64,000 bases of DNA, taken from contig NZ_JAJONF010000053.1 in NCBI RefSeq assembly GCF_021462265.1, positions 1 through 64,000 on the forward strand. Reading direction: 5' to 3'. The stretch is from Streptomyces shenzhenensis (GTDB taxonomy: Bacteria > Actinomycetota > Actinomycetes > Streptomycetales > Streptomycetaceae). Of the stretch, positions 25,540 to 35,390 are shown piece by piece. Position 1 is the stretch's first letter. Each line of letters begins with the position of its first letter. Position numbers and translations under genes: made by a program. The notes beneath the pieces are model-generated. The model had not been told where the DNA came from, did not search any database, and saw nothing but the letters and a program-made list of their open reading frames with translations.

Positions 25540-26876
25540 GACCGCGCACCTGGGTGCTGGTGCTGGCCGCCGTCTTCGCGGTGCTGCAACTGGCGAACGT
25601 CACCGGCCGGGACACGCCCGACTCCAAGAACTACGTGTCGTACGCGCTGGCGCTGGGCGGGGCGGGCAAGCGGGCGGCGGCCGCCGAGACGGTGGACTGG
25701 GTGTGCGCCGGCGACGCGTCGGCGGCGGAGCGCGCGCAGCGCGTGGACGTGCTGCGCTTCCACGCGCCGAGTCCGGCGGGCCGGGTGTCCGCGGACTGCC
25801 GGACCGGTGAACTGCGGCGGGTGGAGCGGCGGTTGTGGGCCGGGGGCGCGCAGACGGACGGGCACATCGTGCCGTTCGTGGGTCCCCGGCTGCGGCGGAT
25901 CTTCGAGGTGCGGCCGGGCTATCCGGTGTTCCTGCTGCCGTTCGTCACCGTGTTCGGGGTGACGTGGGGGGTGTGGCTGGCGAGTGTGCTGGTCGCGGGC
26001 GCGGGCGGGGTGCTGGTCTTCCTGGTGCTGCGGACGGTGTCGGTACCCGTGCCGCTCGCGCTCACCGGGCAGGTTCTGTACTACGTCCTGCCGGTCGGCA
26101 CGACCGCGATGCGGCCGATGGCGGAGGGGCTGATGCTGGCCCTGACCCTGACGGCGGTGTGGGGCTGCGCGCTGGCCCTGACCGGGCGGGCCGGGACGCA
26201 CAGCAGAGAGGGGACGGGGCCGACCGCACGGGCGGCGCGCACGGCGCGCACGGCGCGGGCGGGGACGGGGCTGGTGGCGGGCGCGCTGGTCGCGCTGGTC
26301 GCCGTGAAGCATTCGCAGGCGCTCTTTCTCGGCGGGTGCCTGGCCGCGGCCGCCGCGGTGGTCGCGCTGTGGCGGCACCGGCACGGGCGGCGCCCCGGGC
26401 GCGCGGTGGCCACGATCGCGGCGGTGGCATGCGCGGCGGTGGCCGGCACCCTGCTCCTCGCCCGGCTGCTGCGCTACCCGTCCGAGACGGAGAGCGTGCA
26501 GGACCTGCTGACCGGCCACTACACCCACCCCGACCGGGCCCACCCGTGGCGGGAGTTCCTCCATCTGGAGTCCGACTTCTGGGTGGAGTGGCTGCGCCGG
26601 CAGCTGCTGGCGCCGCTGTTCCCGGCAGCGCTGGCCGCGGGGGCGTGGGGAGCGCGACGGCGGCCCGCCTTCGGCGTCTTCCTGCTGGCGGCCGCCGGCA
26701 CCGGCATCCTCACCCAGGCCGGGCACCCCGACATCACCATCGGAGGCGACCGGCTGATCGTGCTGGCCTGGCTGCTGCCGGTGGTGGGCGTGCCCCTGCT
26801 CCTCGAACCGCTGGCGCACCGGCCGGTCCAGGTTCCCGCCCAGGGGTCACCCAGGGCGGTCGGCGTCACTCGATGA
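25536..26876 (+). CDS. polytopic membrane protein, probable GT-C-type glycosyltransferase
   Basis: A 446-residue integral membrane protein with about 9-10 hydrophobic helices. A first signal-anchor helix (WVLVLAAVFAVLQLANVTG) is followed by an external loop with RDTPDSKNYVSYALALGG, a position where GT-C enzymes that use polyprenyl-phosphate sugars carry acidic residues. Another loop contains QDLLTGHYTHPDRAHPWREFLHLESDFW. No named family is recognised. Its GTG start overlaps the stop of the third GT2-TagF gene, so it belongs to the same operon and probably adds or exports a sugar on the same polymer (inference). Confidence 0.6.
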   Translation: MRPRTWVLVLAAVFAVLQLANVTGRDTPDSKNYVSYALALGGAGKRAAAAETVDWVCAGDASAAERAQRVDVLRFHAPSPAGRVSADCRTGELRRVERRLWAGGAQTDGHIVPFVGPRLRRIFEVRPGYPVFLLPFVTVFGVTWGVWLASVLVAGAGGVLVFLVLRTVSVPVPLALTGQVLYYVLPVGTTAMRPMAEGLMLALTLTAVWGCALALTGRAGTHSREGTGPTARAARTARTARAGTGLVAGALVALVAVKHSQALFLGGCLAAAAAVVALWRHRHGRRPGRAVATIAAVACAAVAGTLLLARLLRYPSETESVQDLLTGHYTHPDRAHPWREFLHLESDFWVEWLRRQLLAPLFPAALAAGAWGARRRPAFGVFLLAAAGTGILTQAGHPDITIGGDRLIVLAWLLPVVGVPLLLEPLAHRPVQVPAQGSPRAVGVTR

Positions 26877-26948
26877 GGTGATGGACGGCAACGCCGTCGG
26901 GACGCGCGGGAACACTGGACAAATGGTCCGCCCTGCCCGTTTCCTCCA

Positions 26949-28395
26949 GTGAGCACCGGCGCCCTGCTCCGGCGCGCCACGCGTGGCTCCACCGCCCTGC
27001 GCGGCGGCCAGGTCCGCAGGCTCACTCCGTACCAGGCCTTCGGCCTGCTGTTCTGGCTGCTGATGACCCTGGCGTACTGGCGGGTGCCGCCGTGCTGCGA
27101 GGCCGGACTGCACGCGGCGGCGGTGGCCCGGCTGCGGGCGGGCCTGCCGGACCCGGCCGTCTCACCGTATGTGCTGGCGCAGGGGGCGCTGGCGCGGCTG
27201 ACCGGACTCTCCGGATGGCAGCTGCTGCGGGTGTGCGGCCCGCTGAACCTGCTGGTGCTGCTGACGGGCCTCGGCCGGCTGGTCCGCGTCCTGACCCCGC
27301 GCCCGTGGGCACCGGTGCTGGCGCTGGCCTTCGTGTCCGTGCTGTGGGGCACCCGGCCGGCGTGGGGCGGGGGCTCGCTGGCCCTGCTGCCGCTGACCGG
27401 CAGCCTCGGTTACCCGTCCGCGTTCGCCCTCGGGCTCACCTTCTGGGCCTGGGCCCTGACCGGCGCCCGCGCCCGCGACCTGCGCCGGGTGCGCTATGTC
27501 GGCCCGAGCGGCCTGCGCAGCCTGTCCGGATACGCGGCGCTCGGGCTGCTGTACGGGGCGGTGGCCCTGGTCGACCCGGTGACGGGGGCGGGCGCGGCGG
27601 CCGGGGCTGTGGCGTTCGCGGCGGGGTGGCAGCGGGGGTGGCGGGGAGCGGTGTGGGGGCGGTGGGCACTGCTGTGCGCGGTGGCGGCGGCCGTCCTCGC
27701 CTTCGGGACGCACGCGCGCGTGCTCTCGCCGTCGCCGTACGGGCCGTACACGTCGTACGACGGGCTGGCCGCCCGGTGCTGGCTGGCCCTGCTCGGGCTC
27801 CCGGCGCTGTGGCTGCGGGCGCGGCGGGCGGCCGGGCCTGCCCCGCGGAGCGCGGCGGGGCGCGCGGCCTGGGGTGATCCGCTCGTGCTGCTGTTCGTTC
27901 TGGAGTGCCTGGTACTGGCGTGCGGCCGGCTGGTCGGAGTGCTCGGGCTCGTTCTGCTGGCGCCGCAGTGCGCGCTCGCCGTGGAACTGGCGGCGCGGCG
28001 GCCCTGGTCCGGTCCGCGGCGGGCGCTCGGCTGGGCCGCGGCCGGCGGGGTCTGCCTGGGCTTTCTGGCCGCGCAGGCCGGGGCGGTGGTACCCCGCTCG
28101 GTGGACCCGGTCGGCTTCCTCCAGCCGCCGCGCTGGCCGTCGTACGACTGGGCGGCCCGGCACATCGGCCCGGGGGAACCGGTGATCACGGACGCGTACT
28201 ACGCCGTCCGGCTGCTCCCCGGGTACGGCATCGAGCTGGCCGACGGCCACGCCCACCGCCCCCGGGTGCGCTGGCTGCTGCTGACGCGGCAGGAGCGGCT
28301 GCCCGCGGAGGCGGTGGTCGTGGACTGGAGCCGGCGAACCGGGGAGGTGCTCGCGCGGCTCACCCGGACGGGGCACACTCCCCCGGTACCGCCGG

Positions 28396-28406
<11 letters not shown>
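26949..28406 (+). CDS. polytopic membrane protein, probable GT-C-type
   Basis: A 485-residue protein with about 10 helices and a soluble C-terminal tail of about 110 residues (from PRSVDPVGFLQPPRWPSYDW) that contains GEPVITDAYYAVRLLPGYGIELADGHAHR, typical of the external domain of membrane glycosyltransferases. The first loop (WRVPPCCEAGLHAAAVARL) has an acidic residue where GT-C enzymes bind the lipid-phosphate sugar. It starts at GTG 26949, 72 nt after the previous gene. Its last 11 bp overlap the end of the convergent ohr gene. Specific activity is unknown. Confidence 0.6.
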
Positions 28407-28812
<406 letters not shown>

Positions 28813-28896
28813 GGAAGACCATCCCTCTCGAAGTGCTCGATGCGTCGGCGTTCCGGCGGCTCCGTTCCGGCCGCCTTCACGACCCCAAGTAGAGCA

Positions 28897-28911
28897 CACA
28901 ATTAAATTGTG
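28897..28911. promoter_or_regulatory. OhrR operator in the ohr/ohrR divergent promoter
   Basis: CACAATTAAATTGTG is a perfect 7-1-7 palindrome and one of the most AT-rich stretches in the window. It lies 85 bp upstream of ohr and 37 bp upstream of ohrR. It matches the AATT-containing dyads bound by OhrR family repressors, so OhrR probably represses both genes from here until oxidised. Confidence 0.8.
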
Positions 28912-28947
28912 CACAACTAAATGACTCGCGAGCGCTACGCTTGAGCC

Positions 28948-29436
28948 ATGACCGCGACGACCCCGACCCCCAGCCCCGTCCCCGACGCGGAGTGGCTCCA
29001 CCTGGACCGCCAGATCTGCTTCTCCCTGCATGCCGCGTCCCGCGCCTTCAACGGCGTCTACCGCGTGATCCTCAAGGACCTGGGGCTCACCTACCCGCAG
29101 TACCTGGTGATGCTGGTGCTGTGGGAACAGGGCGACCTGCCGGTCAAGAAGCTCGGCGAACATCTGCGCCTGGACTCCGGCACCCTGTCGCCGCTGCTCA
29201 AACGGCTGGAGGCGGCGGGCCTGGTGCACCGCGAGCGCAGCGCCCGGGACGAACGCTCGGTGGAGGTACGGCTGACGGAGGAGGGGGCCGCGCTGCGGGA
29301 GCGGGCCGTCCAGGTGCCGCGGCGGATCGCGGCGGCGACGGGCTTCGACCTGGAGGAGATCCGGGACCTGAAGGAGCGGCTGGACCAGCTGACGGGGAAG
29401 TTGGACGCGGCGGCGCTGCGGGAGGGTTCCTACTGA
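28948..29436 (+). CDS. ohrR: MarR-family peroxide sensor OhrR
   Basis: A 162-residue winged-helix repressor. The N-terminal helix contains QICFSLHAASRAF, whose Cys24 is the peroxidatic cysteine of OhrR proteins. The DNA-binding part shows LGEHLRLDSGTLSPLLKRLEAAGLVHRERSARDERSVEVRLTEEG, the standard MarR recognition helix and wing. It is of the one-cysteine class: no second Cys is visible near the C-terminus, so the oxidised sulfenic acid would be trapped by a small thiol. The gene is divergent from ohr with the operator between them. Confidence 0.92.
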   Translation: MTATTPTPSPVPDAEWLHLDRQICFSLHAASRAFNGVYRVILKDLGLTYPQYLVMLVLWEQGDLPVKKLGEHLRLDSGTLSPLLKRLEAAGLVHRERSARDERSVEVRLTEEGAALRERAVQVPRRIAAATGFDLEEIRDLKERLDQLTGKLDAAALREGSY

Positions 29437-29473
29437 AAGGGGGCCGGGGGCCCTGGGAAGCACTCCCTTTCTA

Positions 29474-29530
29474 CCGGCTCTCAGGGGCACGGGGGTGTAG
29501 CCGGTGGCTCTCAGGAGCGCGGGGCTGTAG
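29474..29530. repeat. short imperfect direct repeat between convergent genes
   Basis: CCGG-GGCTCTCAGG-type sequence ending GTAGCCGG occurs at about 29474-29504 and again at 29501-29534. It lies between ohrR and the convergent membrane gene and may act as a terminator zone; no function is evident. Confidence 0.5.
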
Positions 29531-29541
29531 CCGGCGTGCGG

Positions 29542-31206
29542 CTACCCGCGTGGGCGCGGCCGGCCCCCGTCGACCCGCAGCCCGGACTCCTCCGAGCCCA
29601 CCCGAATCGGGCGCACGTACAACCGCAGCGCGACCCGGTCGATCACCGTCTCCTCCCGAAGCACGAACTGCTGGTTCAACACCTCCAGCTTGGCCCGCTC
29701 CGTAGCCAGCCGCGGCCGGTACCCGCCCATCGCGTACTTCTCCACCACCGCCCACACCTCGTCCGCCCCAGCGAGCCGCCGCCGCAGCGTCCCCGCCCCC
29801 ACCTCCCGCCCGTACAGCGTCCCCGACTCCGGCCCCGGCTCGGCCAGTGCGACGTCCCTCGTGGCCGTGAAGCCGGCCGGATACGCGAGCTCCGCCCCGC
29901 GCGCGTGAGCCGGCAGGAACAGCACGGGGTCACCGGGCCGCAGCGCCCGAGCGACGGCCGCCGCCACCGCCCCGAGGTTGTCGGCACGGGTCCCCGGCAG
30001 CCGGTCCGCCCGCAGCAGCGGGACCTGGTGGGCGAAGGCGAGGAGAATCGCCAGGACCCCGGCCAGGGTGAGCGCGGCCGAGCGGGGCACGGGCGCCACG
30101 GCACGCGACCAGAGCCGGCCGAGCAGCCCGGCGACCCGGTCCGCGCCGAGTGCCACCAGCAACGGCGCCCCGGCGAGCGCGTACAGCACGTACCGGTCGA
30201 CGTACAGCGGGGTGAGCTGTGAGGCCAGCATCAGCGCCACCGGCGGCAGCACCGCGAGCGGCAGCGCGACCGCCGCGAGCGTCACCTCGCCGCGCCGGCC
30301 CACCAGCCGCGTCAGTCCGAGCAGCCCGAGCGCCAGGCACGTCCAGTACACCCCGTCGGTCGGTCCGAGGTACTGGCGCAGCAACTCCTGCGCGGTCTCC
30401 ACGTCCGGCTCCCGCAACCAGGCCACCTGGGCCGACTGCCCGTGCGAGACCACGACCATCGGCAGCAGCGACAGCGCCACGCCCCCGGCCGCGCAGCCCC
30501 ACCCCCGCCACACCTTTCCCGACGAACGGGCCAGCGCCAGCGTTCCCGCGTGCGCGAGCAGCAGCAGGACGGCGAACTCGTGCAGCCAGCAGGTGACTCC
30601 GAGGACGGCGCCGTACCACCACCAGGCCCGCCGCCCCGCTTCCCGCACCGCCCGGACGAAGAGCAGCGTCGCTCCGGTGGCCCCTGCGGCGACCAGGGCG
30701 TACGAGCGGCCCTCCTGCGCGTAGTGACCGACCAGCGGGGTGACCGCGTAGAGCAGCCCGGCCCACAGGCCGACCCGCGGCCGGGCCAGGCGGGTGCCGA
30801 GGACGGCCACCAGGCCGGCGGTGACGGCCGCCGCGCACACCGAGGGCAGCCGGAGGACGACCTCGCCGGGGTGGCCGGGGTCGGCGGCGAGGACGACGTG
30901 CATCAGCAGGTAGTACAGGCCGTGCACCGCGTCCACGCCGTGCAGCAGCCGCCAGATCTGCGGCACCGTGCGCCGGGCGACCTGGTAGGTGACGGCCTCG
31001 TCGCGCCACATGCCGCCGCGGTGCAGCCCCCAGAACCCGACCGCGAGCATCGCCGCGGCCGGGACGGCCACGGCGAGGACCCGGGCGGCCCCCGCCCACC
31101 GGGGCGGGCAGCCCAGCGGACACGGCCGGCTCCCTGGAGCCGGCCGGCCGTCTTCCGCTGTTCGCGTCGTGCGCGGATGTGTTTTTACCAGAGGCCCGAT
31201 AGTCAC
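29542..31206 (-). CDS. membrane glycosyltransferase, ArnT/PMT-like (GT39/GT83 type)
   Basis: A protein of about 554 residues with around 11 helices. After the first helix the external loop reads HRGGMWRDEAVTYQVARRT, with the Asp-Glu pair that binds lipid-phosphate sugar in the ArnT/protein-mannosyltransferase superfamily. HYAQEGRSYAL and CWLHEFAVLLLLAH are further superfamily-like elements. The C-terminal external domain holds ALRPGDPVLFLPAHARGAEL. The start is uncertain: GTG 31206 (or 31209) is chosen, as upstream codons read through the promoter region of the divergent gene. It probably adds a sugar from polyprenyl-phosphate to an external acceptor. Confidence 0.75.
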   Translation of the reverse strand: MTIGPLVKTHPRTTRTAEDGRPAPGSRPCPLGCPPRWAGAARVLAVAVPAAAMLAVGFWGLHRGGMWRDEAVTYQVARRTVPQIWRLLHGVDAVHGLYYLLMHVVLAADPGHPGEVVLRLPSVCAAAVTAGLVAVLGTRLARPRVGLWAGLLYAVTPLVGHYAQEGRSYALVAAGATGATLLFVRAVREAGRRAWWWYGAVLGVTCWLHEFAVLLLLAHAGTLALARSSGKVWRGWGCAAGGVALSLLPMVVVSHGQSAQVAWLREPDVETAQELLRQYLGPTDGVYWTCLALGLLGLTRLVGRRGEVTLAAVALPLAVLPPVALMLASQLTPLYVDRYVLYALAGAPLLVALGADRVAGLLGRLWSRAVAPVPRSAALTLAGVLAILLAFAHQVPLLRADRLPGTRADNLGAVAAAVARALRPGDPVLFLPAHARGAELAYPAGFTATRDVALAEPGPESGTLYGREVGAGTLRRRLAGADEVWAVVEKYAMGGYRPRLATERAKLEVLNQQFVLREETVIDRVALRLYVRPIRVGSEESGLRVDGGRPRPRG

Positions 31207-31300
31207 CACGGCCCGATCTTTTGCGATTAGCCAACCTTTGCCGGGTAATGACGGCGTATCGGCATGGATACACCATCCACGCGGCTTACGCTCGCGGTCG

Positions 31301-32710
31301 ATGAACCGCCACCCGTACACCCCGCCTCCACGTGTTCCGTTCGCCTCCCCTGTTCGACTCCCCCGGCTCTTCCGGCCCTTCCGGCTCTCCCGGCTCCGCC
31401 GTCCGCCCGGCCTTCCCCGTCTCCTCTGCCTCGCCGTCGCCTGGGCCGCCACGCGCACGCTGATGCTGTGGCTCCTCGCCCACAACAACGAGCGGCCCCT
31501 GGGTCACGGAGCGGTCGCGCGCGAAGTGTGGCGGCTGTACTTCCACTGGTACGGCGTCCTGTCGCACGGCGCGTTCCCGGCGCACGACACGTTGTGGCAG
31601 TACCCGCCGGGCGCCGGCGCGGTGCTGCTCGCGCCGGGGCTGGTGCCCGGGCTCAGCTACTTCCAGGCGTTCGTGGCGCTCACCCTGGCCACCGACGCGC
31701 TGATCACGGCGGCGCTCGCCCGCGCGGGCACGCGCTCCGGCCGCACCCTGCTCGGCGCGGCCTTGTGGACCGGCGGCCTGCCCCTGCTGCTGCACCTCCC
31801 GCTCGCCCGCTACGACGTGGAGGTCACCGCCTTCGCCGTGCTCTCCCTGCTGGCGCTGTCGCGCTCCACGCGCGCGTGCGGTGCGCTCGCGGCGCTGGGC
31901 GCGCTGGTGAAGGTGTGGCCGGCGCTGGTGCTGCTGGGCCTGGAGCGCGGGCGTCCGACCCGTACGGCCTGGCTGTCCGCGGCCCTGACCGGGACCGTCA
32001 CCCTCGCCGCCTTCGTGGGGTCGTTCCGCAACCCGCTGGCCTTTCTCCGTCAGCAGGGCGGCCGGGGCGTGCAGGTGGAGTCGCTCGGCGGTACCGCGCT
32101 CAGCCTCGCACGGCACGCCGGCTGGCCGGGCAGGACCCGCTACCAGTACGGCGCCATCGAACTGGTCGGTCCGCACGTGCGCGCGGTCGCGACCGTCTCC
32201 CTCGCGCTCACCGCGGCCGCCTTCGCGCTGCTGCTGCTGTGGCGGGTGCGGGCCCGGCACTGGAGCCCGGCCACCCCGTACGACGCGGCCCTCAGCGCCG
32301 TACTCCTCTTCACCGTCACCAGCCGGGTGATCAGCCCGCAATACATGATCTGGCTGCTCGGCCTGGCCGCGGTCTGCCTGTCCTCACGGCACACCACCCA
32401 GCGTCCGGTCGCCGCGCTGATCGTGGCGGCGACCGCGCTCAGTGCCGTCGCCTACCCCGCGTTCTACACCGAGGTCGTCCGGTGCACCTGGACCGGCTGT
32501 CTGCTGATGCTCGCCCGCAACGGCCTGCTGGCCACCGCCGCCGTGCTCTCCCTGACCCGCCTGTGGCGGGCCACCCGCCGCCGCGAGAGCACGGCACGGG
32601 TCCGCCCGGCCGCGGTGGGCCGGGCCGCGGTGGGCCGGGCCGCGGTGGGCCGGGCCGACCGTCCGCGGATGTCGGCGGCACCTGCTTCACTGAGGGGTGA
32701 CGGCGGCTGA
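31301..32710 (+). CDS. polytopic membrane mannosyltransferase-like protein (GT87/DUF2029 type)
   Basis: A 469-residue membrane protein with about 10 helices. Features shared with GT87 polyprenyl-phosphate-mannose-dependent transferases are YFHWYGVLSHGAFPAHDTLWQYPPGA in the first loop and TSRVISPQYMIWLLGLAA near the end. ALGALVKVWPALVLL is another recurring element of the family. The C-terminal tail contains AVGRA three times, from three exact 15-bp DNA repeats (32611-32655). ATG 31301 is chosen; the frame is open further upstream through the divergent promoter. It lies directly upstream of galE with a 39-nt gap and probably forms an operon with it. Confidence 0.7.
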   Translation: MNRHPYTPPPRVPFASPVRLPRLFRPFRLSRLRRPPGLPRLLCLAVAWAATRTLMLWLLAHNNERPLGHGAVAREVWRLYFHWYGVLSHGAFPAHDTLWQYPPGAGAVLLAPGLVPGLSYFQAFVALTLATDALITAALARAGTRSGRTLLGAALWTGGLPLLLHLPLARYDVEVTAFAVLSLLALSRSTRACGALAALGALVKVWPALVLLGLERGRPTRTAWLSAALTGTVTLAAFVGSFRNPLAFLRQQGGRGVQVESLGGTALSLARHAGWPGRTRYQYGAIELVGPHVRAVATVSLALTAAAFALLLLWRVRARHWSPATPYDAALSAVLLFTVTSRVISPQYMIWLLGLAAVCLSSRHTTQRPVAALIVAATALSAVAYPAFYTEVVRCTWTGCLLMLARNGLLATAAVLSLTRLWRATRRRESTARVRPAAVGRAAVGRAAVGRADRPRMSAAPASLRGDGG

Positions 32711-32749
32711 CGAAACACCTCGGCCAACTCACGAAGGGGACGGCCACAC

Positions 32750-33730
32750 ATGACCTGGCTGATCACCGGCGGCGCCGGTTACATCGGGGCGCATGTCGTA
32801 CGCGCGATGACGGAGGCGGGCGAGCGGACGGTGGTGTTCGACGACCTGTCCACCGGGATCGCCGAGCGCCTGCCCGAGGACGTGCCCCTGGTGACGGGCT
32901 CCACGCTCGACGGTGAGAAGGTCGCGCGCGTGCTGGCCGAGCACGAGGTGACCGGGGTGGTGCACCTGGCGGCGAAGAAGCAGGTCGGCGAGTCGGTGGA
33001 GCGCCCGCTGCACTACTACCACGAGAACGTCGAAGGCCTGCGGGTGCTGCTGCAGGCCGTGACGGAGGCGCGGGTCGCGTCCTTCGTGTTCTCCTCGTCC
33101 GCCGCCGTCTACGGCATGCCGGACGTCGGCCTGGTGACGGAGGAGACGCCGTGCGTGCCGATGTCGCCGTACGGCGAGACGAAGCTCGCGGGTGAGTGGC
33201 TGGTCCGCGCGACGGGCCGGGCCACCGGTCTCGCCACGGCCTCGCTCCGCTACTTCAACGTGGCCGGCGCGGCCCGCCCCGAGCTCGCCGACGTGGGCGT
33301 GTACAACCTCGTCCCGATGGTCTTCGAGAAGCTCACGGAGAACGCGCCGCCGCGCATCTTCGGCGACGACTACGCGACCCCGGACGGCACCTGCGTCCGT
33401 GACTACATCCACGTGGTGGACCTGGCCGAGGCGCATGTGGCCGCCGCCCGCGCCCTCCAGGCCGGGCCGGGCCGCGAGCTGACCCTGAACATCGGGCGGG
33501 GCGAGGGCGTCTCGGTCCGCGAGATGATCGATCTCATCAACGCGGTCACCGGCTACGACCTCCCCCCGGCCGTCGCCCCGCGCCGCCCCGGCGACCCGGC
33601 CAGCGTGGTCGCCTCCGCCGACCGCATCACCACCGAACTCGGCTGGAAGGCCGGACACGACGTCCAGGACATGATCGCCTCGGCCTGGGAGGGCTGGGTA
33701 CGCCTGCACCCGGAGGCGGCCCGAGGCTGA
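32750..33730 (+). CDS. galE: UDP-glucose 4-epimerase
   Basis: A 326-residue extended short-chain dehydrogenase that interconverts UDP-glucose and UDP-galactose using tightly bound NAD. It has the NAD motif GGAGYIG (7-13), the acidic pair that binds the adenine ribose (FDDLSTG), VHLAAKKQVGESVERP, the Ser of FSSSAAVYG, and the catalytic Tyr141-X3-Lys145 (SPYGETK). The C-terminal part has RDYIHVVDLAEAH and NIGRGEGVSV. Its place among wall-polymer genes suggests it supplies UDP-galactose or UDP-GalNAc for that polymer and is not dedicated to galactose catabolism. No galT or galK is adjacent. Confidence 0.93.
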   Translation: MTWLITGGAGYIGAHVVRAMTEAGERTVVFDDLSTGIAERLPEDVPLVTGSTLDGEKVARVLAEHEVTGVVHLAAKKQVGESVERPLHYYHENVEGLRVLLQAVTEARVASFVFSSSAAVYGMPDVGLVTEETPCVPMSPYGETKLAGEWLVRATGRATGLATASLRYFNVAGAARPELADVGVYNLVPMVFEKLTENAPPRIFGDDYATPDGTCVRDYIHVVDLAEAHVAAARALQAGPGRELTLNIGRGEGVSVREMIDLINAVTGYDLPPAVAPRRPGDPASVVASADRITTELGWKAGHDVQDMIASAWEGWVRLHPEAARG

Positions 33731-34046
33731 CCCCGTACCCTGCGGGAACGCCCTGCCTCCGCGATCCTGCACGAGCTGCTGCGGGTGGCCCTGGCCGGAG
33801 ACGACCCGGCGGCCGCCGTACCGGGAAACGCCGGCGGCGGTCCACCCTGGCCACCGGGGCCGGTGGGCCACCGTTCTCGCCCCCGCCCGGCACCCCGGCC
33901 TCACGACCGAGTTCAACGGCGCCGTGCGGCCCTGCCAGGCTTCGGCGACCGGGTGCTGCGAGTGTGGTGGACCTAATGGCGCTGGCCCAGCCTGGTGTCT
34001 TGCGAGGAGGCCCCGGTGTTCACCGCGCTGGCCCGGCAGCGCCGAG
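33731..34046. other. non-coding gap between galE and the TnpB element
   Basis: About 315 bp with no convincing gene. The plus-strand frame from 33785 (63 residues) has skewed composition and no motif. It could be the decayed end of the DNA that once adjoined the tetR gene before the element inserted, but no homology can be named. Confidence 0.4.
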
Positions 34047-34050
34047 TGAA

Positions 34051-34076
34051 GGCGAACGCGTGTACCCGTGTTCGCT
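34051..34076 (+). other. putative left-end hairpin of the TnpB element
   Basis: GCGAAC at 34052-34057 pairs with GTTCGC at 34070-34075, with a G-T pair at the base and a 12-nt loop. Imperfect subterminal hairpins of this kind are recognised by TnpA in IS200/IS605 elements. It lies about 95 nt before the tnpB start. Confidence 0.55.
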
Positions 34077-34169
34077 GGTAGGGCTGACTATGAGGGGAGT
34101 CAGGAGTGAGTGTGCGAATCTCGCTCGTATGGTCGTGAGGGACAAGCGACGGGAACGGGGTGTGTCGGC

Positions 34170-35390
34170 GTGACGGAAGCGGTGGGGACTGACGGCATGG
34201 GCCATGCCCGGTACACCTACCGGCTGCGCGTGTCGTCCGCCGCCCGTACTGCCCTGGCGGCGGAGTGGGCCCGTTGCCGCTGGGTCTGGAACGAATGCGT
34301 CGCCAAGTCCAGGGCCGTACACCTGCACAACAGGGCCACCGGCCAGCAGGCCACGTGCGGCCCGGCGCAGCTCGACAGGATGCTGACCGAGGCCCGAACT
34401 CGCACACCGTGGCTGCGGGCGGGCGCGTCCGTTCCCCAGCAGCAGATCATCCGCGATTTCGGCCGCTCCCGCGCCAAGGCGCACAAGGACATCCGGGGGC
34501 GGTTGCCGATGGCGCGCCGGGCCGGGATGCCCGGGCACAAGAAGAAGCGCGATGCACTGGCGAGCCTCAACTACACCCAGCGCGGCTTTCGGCTGAAGGA
34601 CGGCCGTCTGCATCTGGCGGGCGGCATCGTGGTGACGGTGGTGTGGTCGCGGGAGTTGCCGGCCGAGCCGTCCTCGGTGCGCGTGTACCAGGACAGCCCC
34701 GGGCACTGGTATGCCTCGTTCGTCGTCCCCGCCCAGGCGCAGCCGCTGCCGGAGACCGGCCGTGTGGTCGGCGTGGACTGGGGCGTGAAGGAGACCGCCA
34801 CCACCACGTCCGACGACCACGACCTGCCGCACGCCGGGCACGGCAGGAAGGCGCAGGCGAAGCTGACCCGGTACGACCGGATGATGGCCCGCCGCAGACC
34901 GAAGAAGGGGCAGCCCGCCTCCAAGGGCTACCGCGAGGCGAAGAGGCTGCGCGCGAAGGCGTACAAGAAGGTCGCCCGGCAGCGAGAGGACACTGGCCGT
35001 AAGTGGGCCAAGAAGGTCGTGCGCGACCATGACGCTGTCGCCGTCGAGGACTTCAGGCCGAAGTTCCTGGCCAGGACCACCATGGCCCGTAAGGCCGCTG
35101 ACGCCGCGATCGGCGCCACCAGGACGGCCCTGATCGAGATGGGCCGCAAGCACGGGCGGGACATCCGCCTCGTACACCCCGCGTACACCACGATGGACTG
35201 CGCGCACTGCGGAGCGAGAGCCAAGCACGCACTGCCGCTGGGTGAACGCACCTACACCTGCACCGTGTGCAGTGCCGTGTCACCACGGGACAAGAACTCC
35301 GCACAAGTGATGCTCGTCCGGGCTGGTCTCAACCCGGCTGGTGCCGATGGCGCAAGACCTCCTGGAGCGCTGCTCCAGGAGGCGGCCTGA
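34170..35390 (+). CDS. tnpB: TnpB RNA-guided endonuclease (OrfB of IS605)
   Basis: A 406-residue TnpB, the presumed ancestor of Cas12. The N-terminal part has the OrfB helix-turn pattern (CRWVWNECVAKSRAVH). The RuvC catalytic triad is complete: Asp203 (VGVDWGVKE), Glu293 (VAVEDFRPKFL) and Asp374 (SPRDKNSAQ). A zinc ribbon sits between the last two, with Cys344-X2-Cys347 (CAHC) and Cys364-X2-Cys367 (CTVC). The start is taken as GTG 34170; ATG 34197 (MGHARYTYRLR) fits the family's usual N-terminus equally well. The last 11 codons overlap the first hairpin of the putative guide-RNA scaffold. No frameshift or stop interrupts it, so it is probably functional. Confidence 0.9.
   Translation: MTEAVGTDGMGHARYTYRLRVSSAARTALAAEWARCRWVWNECVAKSRAVHLHNRATGQQATCGPAQLDRMLTEARTRTPWLRAGASVPQQQIIRDFGRSRAKAHKDIRGRLPMARRAGMPGHKKKRDALASLNYTQRGFRLKDGRLHLAGGIVVTVVWSRELPAEPSSVRVYQDSPGHWYASFVVPAQAQPLPETGRVVGVDWGVKETATTTSDDHDLPHAGHGRKAQAKLTRYDRMMARRRPKKGQPASKGYREAKRLRAKAYKKVARQREDTGRKWAKKVVRDHDAVAVEDFRPKFLARTTMARKAADAAIGATRTALIEMGRKHGRDIRLVHPAYTTMDCAHCGARAKHALPLGERTYTCTVCSAVSPRDKNSAQVMLVRAGLNPAGADGARPPGALLQEAA

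Noticed and set aside
33731..34046. Possible small gene or pseudogene between galE and the TnpB element
   Set aside because: Frames are short and compositionally biased, with no motif; homology could not be named without a search.
34170..35390. A TnpB-like nuclease-dead repressor
   Set aside because: All three catalytic acidic residues are intact, so it is an active-type TnpB.
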